DNA of 64,000 nucleotides from the NCBI RefSeq assembly GCF_013388355.1, contig NZ_CP058246.1, positions 1,798,001 through 1,862,000 of the forward strand, in the 5' to 3' direction. Source of the stretch: Flavobacterium sp. LPB0248. Lineage in GTDB: Bacteria > Bacteroidota > Bacteroidia > Flavobacteriales > Flavobacteriaceae. Below the pieces are notes generated by a model. That model saw nothing but the letters and a program-made list of their open reading frames with translations. It ran no database searches and had not been told where the DNA came from. This document shows positions 25,428 to 34,461 of the stretch, one piece after another (position 1 is the stretch's first letter; every line of letters starts with the position of its first letter). A program made the position numbers and the translations under genes.

Positions 25428-26204
25428 ATGACAAACAATAATCCTATAGGCGTTTTTGATTCTGGTATTGGCGGAACTTCCATTTGGAGCGCCATCCATG
25501 ACCTTCTTCCCAATGAAAAAACCATTTATCTGGCTGACAGTAAAAATGCGCCATATGGTCAAAGAAGCAAAGATGAAATTGTTGCATTAAGCAAAAAAAA
25601 TGTAGAGTTTTTACTAGAGAATAATTGCAAACTAATTGTTGTTGCCTGCAATACTGCAACCACAAATGCTATAGTAGAACTTCGTGCAGATTATGATATT
25701 CCGTTTGTTGGAATTGAACCTGCCATTAAACCTGCCGCAAACAATTCCCAAACTCAGGTTATTGGGATTCTAGCTACAAAAGGAACGCTAAACAGTGAGT
25801 TATTTAATAAAACTGCCGAGATGTTTCATAACACTAAAATCATAGAGCAGGTTGGTCACGGACTTGTACAGCTGATTGAAGATGGCAATTTGCACTCACC
25901 AGAAATGACACAATTGTTAGAGTCATATCTTCAGCCGATGATTGAAGCTAATATTGACTACTTGGTATTAGGATGCAGCCACTACCCTTATCTAATTCCT
26001 CAGATAAAAAAAATTCTCCCAGATCATATTAAAATAATAGACTCAGGAGAAGCTGTTGCGCGCCAAACTAAAAATCTACTTAAAGACAAAGTTGGCTTTT
26101 CTGAAAGTACAGATATTGACCCCGTATTTTATGTCAATTCTGACCCAAAAGTTTTAGAGTCAATTTTAGAATATAAATATCCGGTAATCAAAAAAGACTT
26201 TTAA
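25428..26204 (+). CDS. murI: glutamate racemase
   Basis: MurI converts L-glutamate to D-glutamate for peptidoglycan. The 258-residue enzyme has the two catalytic cysteines, Cys74 in VVACNTATTNA and Cys183 in LGCSHYPYL, and begins with the family motif PIGVFDSGIGGTSIW. Length is normal. It is cytoplasmic. It faces the outer-membrane protein gene at 26209, with four bases between the stop codons. The N-terminal alignment supports the ATG used. Confidence 0.96.
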   Translation: MTNNNPIGVFDSGIGGTSIWSAIHDLLPNEKTIYLADSKNAPYGQRSKDEIVALSKKNVEFLLENNCKLIVVACNTATTNAIVELRADYDIPFVGIEPAIKPAANNSQTQVIGILATKGTLNSELFNKTAEMFHNTKIIEQVGHGLVQLIEDGNLHSPEMTQLLESYLQPMIEANIDYLVLGCSHYPYLIPQIKKILPDHIKIIDSGEAVARQTKNLLKDKVGFSESTDIDPVFYVNSDPKVLESILEYKYPVIKKDF

Positions 26205-26208
26205 AGCA

Positions 26209-27444
26209 TTATTCAAACTTTCGCTTGACGAACCAAATTCCGTCCAACGATAGATTAAGTGATATTTTGTGGTAGTTTTCTTTTATTAGATCATTTGCAA
26301 TTCTGCCTTTCTGTCCGTAAGAATAAGAAATATTAAGTGATGAAAATGTGTTTTCGATTGGAAGATTTAGTCCAACAGAAATAGATGCGCTATTAACACG
26401 TTGTCTATCAATTTCCAGATAGCCATTATCAAAGTTTACACCTGCAGCATACCCCACTCTATCCCAATATTTCCTAACATTCTTTTTAGCACTATAGGTA
26501 ACCCCTAATGCAAAACGATCTTGATTTACAAATTCACCATAAAGATCGGATTGGTTTGTATTACTCCAGAAGCTTTTTTCATAATCTAAAGTCACACTCA
26601 AATTATTTTTAAATCGTTTACTTGCTCCAAAACCAATTTCTAGTGGCATATAATAATCATCTGTATCTGAAGCTTTATTGGTTTCTATAGAAGATTCTAC
26701 TTCATCTGCAATACTTGTTACAGATTGTACTTTGGAAGCATTTATTCTTGTTGGAACTTTAAACGTTGTTCCAATTGTAAATGTAGAATCTATTTTAAAC
26801 TGGGCTCCTAATGTTGCACGAACGCCTCTATAATCTGTTTGCTTATGAACGGTAGTAATCGCATTTGAAATCAAAAAGGCACGATCGTCAACGGTGTTCC
26901 CAAAAAGTACCGTTCCAGTTGCCCCTACTGTTATTTTTTTTCCAAATCGATATCCGTATGAAAAATCTAGATTATTTAAACCTCCAGATCCTTGTGCCGT
27001 AACGTAATAATATTCCTGACTATCGGCAATTGGAAGTTTTAAATTTGAGATTTTAAATACCGAACTTGAATATGGGCGAAGCGCCAAACTAAAGCCAGAA
27101 TTTTTTGTGACTGGAAAAGCAAAAGCCAAATGAGAAAACTGAAAATTATTTCGCTTTTCTGTACGATTACTGCCCTGATATGTTGTCGCAATCGCTTTTC
27201 CTCCAATATCAAAAAGAAAATGATTCTGATACATGAATCCTAAAGAAGCTGGATTTAAATTATTAATAAAGGTATCTGAAGGCAAAGCAATTCCAGAGCC
27301 ACCAATTGAAGGCAGATAACCAAAATCTGAATCATACAGACTTCCTAAGCCATAAAGCGAATATGGAGAACTTGAAATACTTTGAGAAAACGAAGTCAGC
27401 GACATTAAAAGGAAGCAGCTCCATAAAACAATTTTATTTTTCAT
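26209..27444 (-). CDS. outer membrane protein, beta-barrel type, unknown function
   Basis: A 411-residue protein with a signal peptide (MKNKIVLWSCFLLMSLTSFSQ) and a body of alternating strands typical of an outer-membrane barrel. SSPYSLYGLGSLYD and FINNLNPASLGFM resemble the start of FadL/PorV-like and related flavobacterial porins. Its ATG at 27444 directly abuts the stop of the upstream DUF4270 gene, so the two are coupled and may act together at the cell surface. The transport substrate is unknown. Confidence 0.72.
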   Translation of the reverse strand: MKNKIVLWSCFLLMSLTSFSQSISSSPYSLYGLGSLYDSDFGYLPSIGGSGIALPSDTFINNLNPASLGFMYQNHFLFDIGGKAIATTYQGSNRTEKRNNFQFSHLAFAFPVTKNSGFSLALRPYSSSVFKISNLKLPIADSQEYYYVTAQGSGGLNNLDFSYGYRFGKKITVGATGTVLFGNTVDDRAFLISNAITTVHKQTDYRGVRATLGAQFKIDSTFTIGTTFKVPTRINASKVQSVTSIADEVESSIETNKASDTDDYYMPLEIGFGASKRFKNNLSVTLDYEKSFWSNTNQSDLYGEFVNQDRFALGVTYSAKKNVRKYWDRVGYAAGVNFDNGYLEIDRQRVNSASISVGLNLPIENTFSSLNISYSYGQKGRIANDLIKENYHKISLNLSLDGIWFVKRKFE

Positions 27445-28770
27445 TTAATAAGAGATGTAATAAATTTTCAGCTGAATTTTATTGTTGAAATGTTTTTGAT
27501 CACCCAGAACGATTCTGTTTACAGATTGTGCAATTCCAGGCAATGTCAAAATAAGCGACGATCTTGAATCAGATTGTTTTAGCATTTCCTTTTGAAGAAA
27601 GGCTCCGACCGAAATTGAATATGCGACATTTTCGTTAAATTCATCACTGCTTTTACTCAGCTTTCCATAAACCGAAGCGCCAGCGGCATTGACAAGAGTT
27701 CCGCTTATTCTATTTAAATTATCTCCCACATAAACAGTTAGCGAATCAGCTAAAGGATATTTTTCTGAATAAGTATTATTAACTGGTTTAAGAATTAATT
27801 CTGCATCTACAATTGCGCCGTTTGCCGAAATATTCTTAAACTGTTTTATATTTGGAAAATCGACTCGACAAGCAACACCTGTTCCAGATTGGATAAATCC
27901 TTGGTTGTTGACTAGTGTACTTGATAATGTGCCAGTAGATATGGGGAGATTTTGCAGGATCGTTCCTGTTTTGTCGAGCGAAATAGAATTAAACTGTTTA
28001 GAAGTGTCTAAAATCGAAAAATCGATTATATATGGAGTTTCACTATCTGTCTGATACTTCGAATAATACAACCTAACCTTACTTTTCGAAACACTAAATC
28101 CGATAACATTGGAGGAACTTGAATTTTCTGGAACCAATACAAATCCTTTGAGATATTCTGTAAAACTGTCAAAATCTGTAACTTCTCTTTTCTTTATTTT
28201 TTGAAAAAGAGCTTCTCCAAATTCTTTACTCATTTGAATATTGATAGAATCTTTTTCCTTGGGTCTTGGTTTAAATGATATCGTACCCAAACTTTCCGAG
28301 CTGTAAGTCAGTGTCGAATTATTATAGAAATTATTATCCTCTTTATTTGGCTTAACTTTTTGAGTCAATCTGTGAATATTAAACGTCTGAACTTTTGTAG
28401 TATCTCCATAAAAATACCTATCATACTTAAGAATCATAGAAATAGAATCAAAAACATAATTTGTAGATTCGGTATCTGATCCAATACTGTTTAATGCATA
28501 AATATCTGTAGAAAGCTGAAAATAGCTATCCGATTTTACTTTTCCAAAAATGGGATCATCATAATTTCCGATCAGGATTCTACCTCGGTTAGAAGTTGCC
28601 AATGAATCAAAATTAATCGTTGACATATTGACTGTAACCGTATCAATCAAAATCACTTTATTGCTCAAAGCCAAATAATCGGACCCAACAGTAAATTCTC
28701 CAGTATCAGTATCTGTACCACATGAAAATAAGGTTAGTACAAAAAGCAGCATCAATATAAACTTGCGCAT
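27445..28770 (-). CDS. DUF4270 family lipoprotein
   Basis: A 441-residue lipoprotein (MRKFILMLLFVLTLFSC, lipid Cys at 17) of the DUF4270 family, widespread in Bacteroidota and of unknown function. The mature N-terminus GTDTDTGEFTVG is acidic, which can favour surface exposure. The family hallmark region with LIGNYDDPIFGKVKSDSYFQL is present near residue 70. It is the first gene of a two-gene operon with the outer-membrane protein at 26209. No catalytic motif was seen. Confidence 0.85.
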   Translation of the reverse strand: MRKFILMLLFVLTLFSCGTDTDTGEFTVGSDYLALSNKVILIDTVTVNMSTINFDSLATSNRGRILIGNYDDPIFGKVKSDSYFQLSTDIYALNSIGSDTESTNYVFDSISMILKYDRYFYGDTTKVQTFNIHRLTQKVKPNKEDNNFYNNSTLTYSSESLGTISFKPRPKEKDSINIQMSKEFGEALFQKIKKREVTDFDSFTEYLKGFVLVPENSSSSNVIGFSVSKSKVRLYYSKYQTDSETPYIIDFSILDTSKQFNSISLDKTGTILQNLPISTGTLSSTLVNNQGFIQSGTGVACRVDFPNIKQFKNISANGAIVDAELILKPVNNTYSEKYPLADSLTVYVGDNLNRISGTLVNAAGASVYGKLSKSSDEFNENVAYSISVGAFLQKEMLKQSDSRSSLILTLPGIAQSVNRIVLGDQKHFNNKIQLKIYYISY

Positions 28771-29001
28771 AATTTAATTTTTGGGCAAATATAAATTGTG
28801 CTCCTTGGCAACACACTATAACATATACTACCGCGCTTTTTTAAGCTACAGACTGTACAAAACAATCTATAATCTAAATTCTATTCTAAAATTTTAATTC
28901 GACCTTAAAAACAACGATTTTGTCTATCAAAACACGTCATATATATATCTTCTTTTTTTTAAGAGCGTCATCCGTCTAATTTTGAGCCAATAAAATAAAT
29001 A

Positions 29002-29844
29002 ATGAAAGTAAGGTTTTTAGTTTGTTCTCTTTTTTTGATTTCATTTTTAGGTGTAAAAGCTCAGGAGAATTTTAGCGATGCTATAAATTTTAAAACCGAG
29101 CCGACAGAAAAGATAAATTTTAATGAAACAAACATTGCTATTTTTTATCAGAAAAAATTAGGCGCAAAAAGCAAAATAGCAAACACGCTAGAATATTCTA
29201 ATTTGAAGGTGAATTACGAATTAAATCCCTATAACTTTTATGCAGATGAGGAGAAATTCAACCAAGTTCAAAACAAATTTGAGTATTTATCTGAAATAGG
29301 AGAAAAAACAAAATGGAGGCTTTCTATAATTCCAACAGCAAATTTTCAGAGCAAACTAGATTTTTCAGCTATTACTGTTTTAGGAAATTTAGAAATAAGC
29401 CAACGACTAAGTTCAAAAGCAAATGTAATAGTTGGAGCTGGACGAACCTCTATTTTCGGAGCTCCGAAAATTACACCGATTGTTGCTTTTGATTATAAAA
29501 TGAATGAGAAAATCGATTTTAGAATCGGATTTCCAGATTCGAAAATTTCTTATTCAAATAATGATCGAAACAAATTTAGTCTGACGAATAGTTTTAATGG
29601 AAACTTTTACCATTTAGACGAAACGGCCGATGCAGATAACAAAGCCACAAAAGCAGTTTTATCGCAAATGACTTCGGCATTAGAATATGAAAGAAATGTT
29701 GCAGGCAATTGGTTTTTAAATTTTAAAGCAGGTTACGATTTCAATAAAAAATACAATTTACTAGACAACAGTGACCATAAAATATACGACTATAATACCG
29801 GAAATGGTTACGTTTTAGGAATAGGGATCAAATACAAACAATAA
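29002..29844 (+). CDS. DUF6268 family outer membrane beta-barrel protein
   Basis: A 280-residue secreted protein with a signal peptide ending VKAQ and regularly alternating strands, consistent with an outer-membrane barrel. It resembles the DUF6268 group. It is the first gene of a same-strand cluster followed within 15 bp by the kelch lipoprotein, then a DUF4907 lipoprotein, a sensor kinase, a dioxygenase-like lipoprotein and a response regulator. The function is unknown. About 230 bases upstream of it have no obvious gene. Confidence 0.7.
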   Translation: MKVRFLVCSLFLISFLGVKAQENFSDAINFKTEPTEKINFNETNIAIFYQKKLGAKSKIANTLEYSNLKVNYELNPYNFYADEEKFNQVQNKFEYLSEIGEKTKWRLSIIPTANFQSKLDFSAITVLGNLEISQRLSSKANVIVGAGRTSIFGAPKITPIVAFDYKMNEKIDFRIGFPDSKISYSNNDRNKFSLTNSFNGNFYHLDETADADNKATKAVLSQMTSALEYERNVAGNWFLNFKAGYDFNKKYNLLDNSDHKIYDYNTGNGYVLGIGIKYKQ

Positions 29845-29858
29845 ATTTTAAATACACT

Positions 29859-30866
29859 ATGATTAATCTAAAAAAAGGAATTTTATTCACAGCGCTTTTT
29901 TCGAGCCTCTTTTTTATAAGCTGCAGCAATGATAATGATGACGATGATTTGGTAGGAAACTGGATTAAAAAATCAGCCTTTGATGGCCCTGCAAGATCTA
30001 GTGCCACAAGTTTTGTTATCGGAGATTACGCATATGTAGTAGGCGGATATACAGGCGATGTTTATTTGAAAGATTTGTGGGTTTACAATTCAACTGGAGA
30101 TTATTGGGAACAGAAAGCTGATTTTGGCGGTGTTGGAAGAAGTTCTGCTTCTAGTTTTGCATTAAACGACAAAGGCTATGTAGGTCTTGGTTATGACGGA
30201 ACAAACAAACTGAAAGATTTTTATCAATATGACCCGTCTGCAAATAGCTGGACACAAAAAACAGATTTTGCTGGAACAGCGCGTTATGCTGCCGTAGGTT
30301 TTCAGGTTGGCGGTAAAGCCTATTTTGGAACAGGTTATGACGGAAATTATTTGAAAGATTTTTATCAGTATGATGACCAAGCAAATACTTGGACTCTAGT
30401 TAATGGTTTTAGCGGAAATAAAAGACGTAACGCGACTGTTTTTACAATTGCAGACAAAGCGTACTTGGTGACTGGTGTAAACAATGGTGTATATCAGGAA
30501 GATTTCTGGGAATTTGATCCAGCAACAGATGTTTGGACAAGAAAACGTGATATCGATAAAGATACAGACGACGATTACAGCTACAACGATGATTATGCTA
30601 TTGTACGTTCTAATGCATCAAGCTTTTCTATGAATGGTTTAGGGTATGTTGTAGGAGGCGAAAACGTAAAAACAGTTTGGGAATACAACCCGACAACCGA
30701 CTTATGGACAGAAAGAACCCCAATGGAGGGTGCTACAAGAACCGATGCAGTTGGTTTTGCCATCAATAATCGTGGATTCTATATGTTAGGAAGAATTGGC
30801 TCTACTTACTTTGATGATGCTTGGGAATTTAAGCCATTAGACACGCAAAGCGATGATGATAACTAA
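29859..30866 (+). CDS. kelch-repeat lipoprotein
   Basis: A 335-residue lipoprotein (lipid Cys in FFISCSNDND; the acidic NDNDDDD run after it resembles a surface-export signal). The mature part is made of about six kelch motifs, each with GG or G plus a Tyr ... Trp spacing, for example YVVGGYTGDVYLKDLWVYN. This should fold as a beta-propeller. Such propellers in Bacteroidota bind ligands or partners at the surface. It overlaps the DUF4907 gene by 14 bases, supporting an operon. Confidence 0.85.
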   Translation: MINLKKGILFTALFSSLFFISCSNDNDDDDLVGNWIKKSAFDGPARSSATSFVIGDYAYVVGGYTGDVYLKDLWVYNSTGDYWEQKADFGGVGRSSASSFALNDKGYVGLGYDGTNKLKDFYQYDPSANSWTQKTDFAGTARYAAVGFQVGGKAYFGTGYDGNYLKDFYQYDDQANTWTLVNGFSGNKRRNATVFTIADKAYLVTGVNNGVYQEDFWEFDPATDVWTRKRDIDKDTDDDYSYNDDYAIVRSNASSFSMNGLGYVVGGENVKTVWEYNPTTDLWTERTPMEGATRTDAVGFAINNRGFYMLGRIGSTYFDDAWEFKPLDTQSDDDN

Positions 30867-31185
30867 TATTAAAAAAGTCTTCTGGAGCACTATCCAGAAG
30901 ATTTTAATCGTTTTTGCACTTCTTTTACTTTTTACTGCTTGCACAAAAAAAGAAGCTTTAACAACAGCTTCTTTTAAAACAAATTCGGGATGGGGTTACA
31001 CAATAGCTTACAAAGAAAAGATTTTAATTAAACAGTCAGTTATTCCCGTAATAAGCAACACTAAAAGCTTTGAAACAGAAAACGATGCTCTAAAAGTTGC
31101 TGATCTTGTAAAGCAGAAACTCAAAGAAAACTTATCTCCTACGGTAACCAAAAATGAATTAATTTTATTAAAAATAAAATTGTAA
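30853..31185 (+). CDS. DUF4907 family small lipoprotein
   Basis: A 110-residue lipoprotein (lipobox LLLFTAC, Cys about 30) with the compact DUF4907 domain: GWGYTIAYKEKILIKQSVIPV then an alternating helix containing ALKVADLVKQKL. Its start overlaps the kelch gene, and its stop is directly followed by the kinase ATG at 31186, so translation of the three is probably coupled. In other Bacteroidota this family is seen next to kelch proteins. The role is unknown. Confidence 0.8.
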   Translation: MMITNIKKVFWSTIQKILIVFALLLLFTACTKKEALTTASFKTNSGWGYTIAYKEKILIKQSVIPVISNTKSFETENDALKVADLVKQKLKENLSPTVTKNELILLKIKL

Positions 31186-32301
31186 ATGCAGATCGATACC
31201 ATTAAAAATACAGGCTACAACAAAATACTATTTCATTTTATGATATGGATTTTCTTTATTTTGACTTCTCTAATTCAATTTTACGAAAGTCCATTTAAAC
31301 TCGACAACGATTTTTATGCCCAATGGCTTTCTGGAATTTTATTGTTTTATCTGAACTATTTTTATTTGGTTCCAAATTATCTATTGCAAAAAAAATATTG
31401 GATCTATGGCACATTTGCTATTGGTCTAATTGTCCTATTTATGGCAATAAGGCTAAACTATTTTATTCCTGAATTTAGACATTTAAGGCCCGAAAAAATG
31501 ATGCATTCTGAAACCATTATTCGTGACCCCCATTTTTTTCCGAAAGGCGACAGAATGCATCACAGAATAGAAATGAGACAGCCGTTTTTTTTTAAAATTG
31601 CCCCTTCATTTTTCTACATCCTAATTATTACGGTTTCTGCAATTATTAGAACATTAACTGAATTTTATAACAATCAGCAAAACAAACTGATTGCCGAAAC
31701 ACATCGAACAAATACCGAATTGATCTATTTGCGCAAACAAACCAATCCGCATTTTTTATTTAATTCCTTAAATAGTATTTATTCGCTGGCACACAAAAAA
31801 TCTGATTTGGTCCCTGATGCCATCGTAACCTTGTCTGAGCTTATGCGCTATATGCTCTACGAGACAGACAACAAAACGGTGGCTTTAGAAAAAGAGGTCA
31901 ATTATATCCAGAATTATATTGAATTGCAAAAACTGCGATTAAACAATATCGAAGACATTGTAATCAACGTTCATGGCGACACTAAAAACAAGTTTATTGA
32001 ACCTTTACTGTTGATTTCTTTTGTTGAAAATGCCTTTAAATATGGAACTGATTATAAAGGCGCCGCTCACGTAAAAATCAAGATTCTTATAACAGATCAT
32101 AATCTTGACTTTTGGATCGAAAATACAATTGAAAACTATGTAAAAGATCCTGAAAATTCAGGAATTGGGTTGGTAAACATTCAAAGCCGCCTTGACCTTC
32201 TTTATCCAAACGCACACGAACTGACCATTACTCAAGATAATGAATATTACCGAGTTCATTTAAATTTAAAGTTAGACGAAATTAAAACCGCAATACATTA
32301 A
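31186..32301 (+). CDS. LytS-type sensor histidine kinase
   Basis: A 371-residue membrane kinase of the His_kinase (LytS/YehU) family. Four hydrophobic segments lie in residues 10-160, with a soluble loop containing HFFPKGDRMHHR, His/Met-rich and possibly metal-binding. The phosphoacceptor His is in QTNPHFLFNSLN; the ATP site follows with FVENAFKYG and GIGLVNIQSRL. It should phosphorylate the LytTR regulator at 33132. It starts immediately after the DUF4907 stop. A dioxygenase-like gene separates kinase from regulator, which is unusual. Confidence 0.9.
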   Translation: MQIDTIKNTGYNKILFHFMIWIFFILTSLIQFYESPFKLDNDFYAQWLSGILLFYLNYFYLVPNYLLQKKYWIYGTFAIGLIVLFMAIRLNYFIPEFRHLRPEKMMHSETIIRDPHFFPKGDRMHHRIEMRQPFFFKIAPSFFYILIITVSAIIRTLTEFYNNQQNKLIAETHRTNTELIYLRKQTNPHFLFNSLNSIYSLAHKKSDLVPDAIVTLSELMRYMLYETDNKTVALEKEVNYIQNYIELQKLRLNNIEDIVINVHGDTKNKFIEPLLLISFVENAFKYGTDYKGAAHVKIKILITDHNLDFWIENTIENYVKDPENSGIGLVNIQSRLDLLYPNAHELTITQDNEYYRVHLNLKLDEIKTAIH

Positions 32302-32313
32302 AAAAGAACGATT

Positions 32314-33024
32314 ATGGACAGAAAGAAATTCATCCGAAATGGTATTTTGGGCATTGCATCATTGGCAACTGCTTCAAAATTTTTAGAATCTTGTTCTAAA
32401 AGCGATAATGACGAAACTGGTACAAGCAATTCTGGAGACGGAAGCTGTACTGTTTCTCCAGCTGAAACAAAAGGTCCGTTCCCGATTAAAACGCCAAGTC
32501 AACTGGTTTTAGAAAACATTAAATCTGACCGTGTTGGAATTGCGCTATTGATTAATTTAAAAATTGAAAATAAAAAGAATAATTGCGAACCTCTTTCTGG
32601 AGTTTTAGTAGATGTCTGGCATTGTGATAAAGACGGAAACTATTCTGAATATGGAGGCACGCAAATGCAGCAGACCGATTATACTTCTGTTCATTTCTTG
32701 AGGGGTAGACAGACTTCAAACACAAACGGAGAAGTTTCTTTTATCTCCATTTATCCAGGCTGGTACCAAGGAAGAGCTCCTCATGTGCATGTTGAAGTTT
32801 TATCGAGTGCGGGAACTTCTTTACTTGTAACTCAAATTGCATTTCCAGAAACTATTTCGAGTCAGGTTTACTCCAGTACCAATTATGTGGCACACGGACA
32901 AGCAGATACTGCAAATGCAAAAGACAATGTATTTGCCGACAGCTTATCTGAGGAACTGGCTACAATGACTGGTAACTTAACAGATGGTTATACGCTTACA
33001 AAAATAATAACCGTTAACGCATAA
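32314..33024 (+). CDS. intradiol ring-cleavage dioxygenase-like lipoprotein
   Basis: A 236-residue protein with an N-terminal export sequence (MDRKKFIRNGILGIAS, then FLESCSKSDND with a lipid-type Cys near 27) and a protocatechuate/catechol 1,2-dioxygenase fold. Candidate iron ligands of the family are visible: Tyr in CDKDGNYSEYGG, Tyr in YPGWYQGRAPHVHVEV and the two His of HVHVEV. The segment SPAETKGPFPI is the family N-terminal motif. Being extracytoplasmic, it is unlikely to feed ordinary ring-cleavage catabolism. It lies between the kinase and regulator genes of one signalling pair. Confidence 0.83.
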   Translation: MDRKKFIRNGILGIASLATASKFLESCSKSDNDETGTSNSGDGSCTVSPAETKGPFPIKTPSQLVLENIKSDRVGIALLINLKIENKKNNCEPLSGVLVDVWHCDKDGNYSEYGGTQMQQTDYTSVHFLRGRQTSNTNGEVSFISIYPGWYQGRAPHVHVEVLSSAGTSLLVTQIAFPETISSQVYSSTNYVAHGQADTANAKDNVFADSLSEELATMTGNLTDGYTLTKIITVNA

Positions 33025-33037
33025 TTTTGATTTGTAA

Positions 33038-33094
33038 AAACCAGTATTTTATGAAAATTTTAAAACTTAATTTACTGGTTTCAAACTACTTTTG
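33038..33094 (+). promoter_or_regulatory. promoter and inverted repeat before the LytTR regulator
   Basis: TACTTTTG at 33087-33094 fits the TAnnTTTG -7 box, 37 bases before the ATG at 33132. Just upstream, AAACCAGTA (33038-33046) and TACTGGTTT (33073-33081) form a perfect 9-base inverted repeat. The regulator can thus be transcribed separately from the kinase, and the repeat may be an operator or a terminator of the upstream operon. Confidence 0.5.
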
Positions 33095-33131
33095 ACTGCA
33101 AAATAAATTTTAAAAAACTAATTCCGAAAAG

Positions 33132-33845
33132 ATGAAATGTGTAATTATTGATGACGAACCTTTGGCTGTAGAACTTTTACAGGATTTTGTCAAAAAAGTT
33201 GATACTCTTGAGTTGGTGAGCACTTTCAACAATGCTATTGATGCCGTTTCATTTATCAACCAAAATAATGTTGATTTGGTTTTTCTGGATATTCAGATGC
33301 CTCATTTTTCAGGAATTGATTTTTTAAATACCATAGAAAAAAAACCTCTAGTAATTTTTACAACGGCTTATTCTGATTATGCCGTAGAAGGGTTTAATCT
33401 TGGTGCAGTAGATTATTTAGTAAAACCAATTCCGTTTCATAGATTTCTTAAAGCAGTGGTTAGAGCACAGCAGGTTTTACAGCCTGTAACAACTCAAACA
33501 CTTGCCGAAAACAACAATACTCCAGAAATTGAACAGGATTTTATGTTTGTTCGAGCTGAATATGAAAATGTAAAATTGAATTTTGCTGATATTCTTTTTA
33601 TTGAAGGCCTTAAAGATTATGTCAAAATTTACACTACAGACAATAAATTTACGCTGACGCTAATCAGTTTAATCAAACTTGAAAATTTACTTTCGAGCAA
33701 AGGTTTTGCTAGAATTCACAGGTCGTATATTATCAATATCAAGCATGTTAAATCGATTCAGAAAAACAAGGTTTTAATAAGCGATAAAAGAGTTCCAATC
33801 AGCGAAAGCTATAAAAATACTTTCTTCGAAAAAATCAACCTTTAG
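33132..33845 (+). CDS. LytTR family response regulator
   Basis: A 237-residue regulator with a receiver domain (acidic pair Asp7-Asp8, phosphoacceptor Asp53 in LVFLDIQMP, Lys98 in YLVKPIP) and a C-terminal LytTR DNA-binding domain (FMFVRAEYENVKLNF, then RIHRSYIINIKHV). It is the natural partner of the LytS-type kinase at 31186. It is followed by a large palindrome at 33854-33921. Its target genes cannot be told from sequence; the surface-protein operon around it is the first guess. Confidence 0.92.
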   Translation: MKCVIIDDEPLAVELLQDFVKKVDTLELVSTFNNAIDAVSFINQNNVDLVFLDIQMPHFSGIDFLNTIEKKPLVIFTTAYSDYAVEGFNLGAVDYLVKPIPFHRFLKAVVRAQQVLQPVTTQTLAENNNTPEIEQDFMFVRAEYENVKLNFADILFIEGLKDYVKIYTTDNKFTLTLISLIKLENLLSSKGFARIHRSYIINIKHVKSIQKNKVLISDKRVPISESYKNTFFEKINL

Positions 33846-33853
33846 TTCATGAA

Positions 33854-33921
33854 ATTCCAAAACAGAAAATTCCAAATTCCAAAACTTAACCTTTGGAATT
33901 TGGAACTTTCTGTTTTGGAAC
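33854..33921. repeat. long composite palindrome / bidirectional terminator
   Basis: TTCCAAAACAGAAA (33855-33868) pairs with TTTCTGTTTTGGAA (33907-33920), and TTCCAAATTCCAAA inside pairs with TTTGGAATTTGGAA (33892-33905). This gives two nested 14-base perfect stems with single-base offsets. It fills the gap between the convergent LytTR and carbonic-anhydrase genes and probably terminates both; related AT-rich palindromes are common in flavobacteria. Confidence 0.75.
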
Positions 33922-33931
33922 TTTTATATTT

Positions 33932-34450
33932 TTATTTTTCTTCTTTGAACCAACTCGAGTACATCACATAATTATTAGATATACGTCCAATTTCGCCAGC
34001 AAAATCAGATTGGTCAATATCTTTCACCTTTTTTGCCGGAACACCAGCATAAATACTTCCTGAAGTTACAACCGTATTTTGAGTTACTACGGCACCCGCA
34101 GCAATTATGGCATTGCTTTCTACTACGCAATTATCCATTACAATTGCTCCCATTCCGATTAAAACGTTATCATGAATCGTGCATCCGTGCACAATTGCAT
34201 TATGACCTATTGAAACGTTATTTCCTATAATCGTAGGGTGTTTTTGATACGTACAATGAATTACTGCACCATCCTGAATGTTTACTTTGTTTCCGATTTT
34301 TATAAAATGAACATCTCCTCTCACAACAGCATTAAACCAAACACTGCAAGATTCTCCAAAAGTAACATCTCCAACAATAGTAGCATTTTCGGCCACATAA
34401 CAATCCTCTGGAATAAGAGGCGATTTTCCGTTTACAGATTTAATCAGCAT
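33932..34450 (-). CDS. gamma carbonic anhydrase family protein
   Basis: A 172-residue left-handed beta-helix protein of the gamma carbonic anhydrase family (YrdA/PaaY-like). The zinc-ligand histidines are seen in VIHCTYQKHP and IGHNAIVHGC, and the hexapeptide pattern covers most of the chain. CO2 hydration is the family activity, but many YrdA-type members show little, so the substrate is uncertain. It is cytoplasmic. It follows the PorP/SprF gene by 11 bp on the same strand. Confidence 0.9.
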   Translation of the reverse strand: MLIKSVNGKSPLIPEDCYVAENATIVGDVTFGESCSVWFNAVVRGDVHFIKIGNKVNIQDGAVIHCTYQKHPTIIGNNVSIGHNAIVHGCTIHDNVLIGMGAIVMDNCVVESNAIIAAGAVVTQNTVVTSGSIYAGVPAKKVKDIDQSDFAGEIGRISNNYVMYSSWFKEEK

Positions 34451-34461
34451 AAAAATAAATT

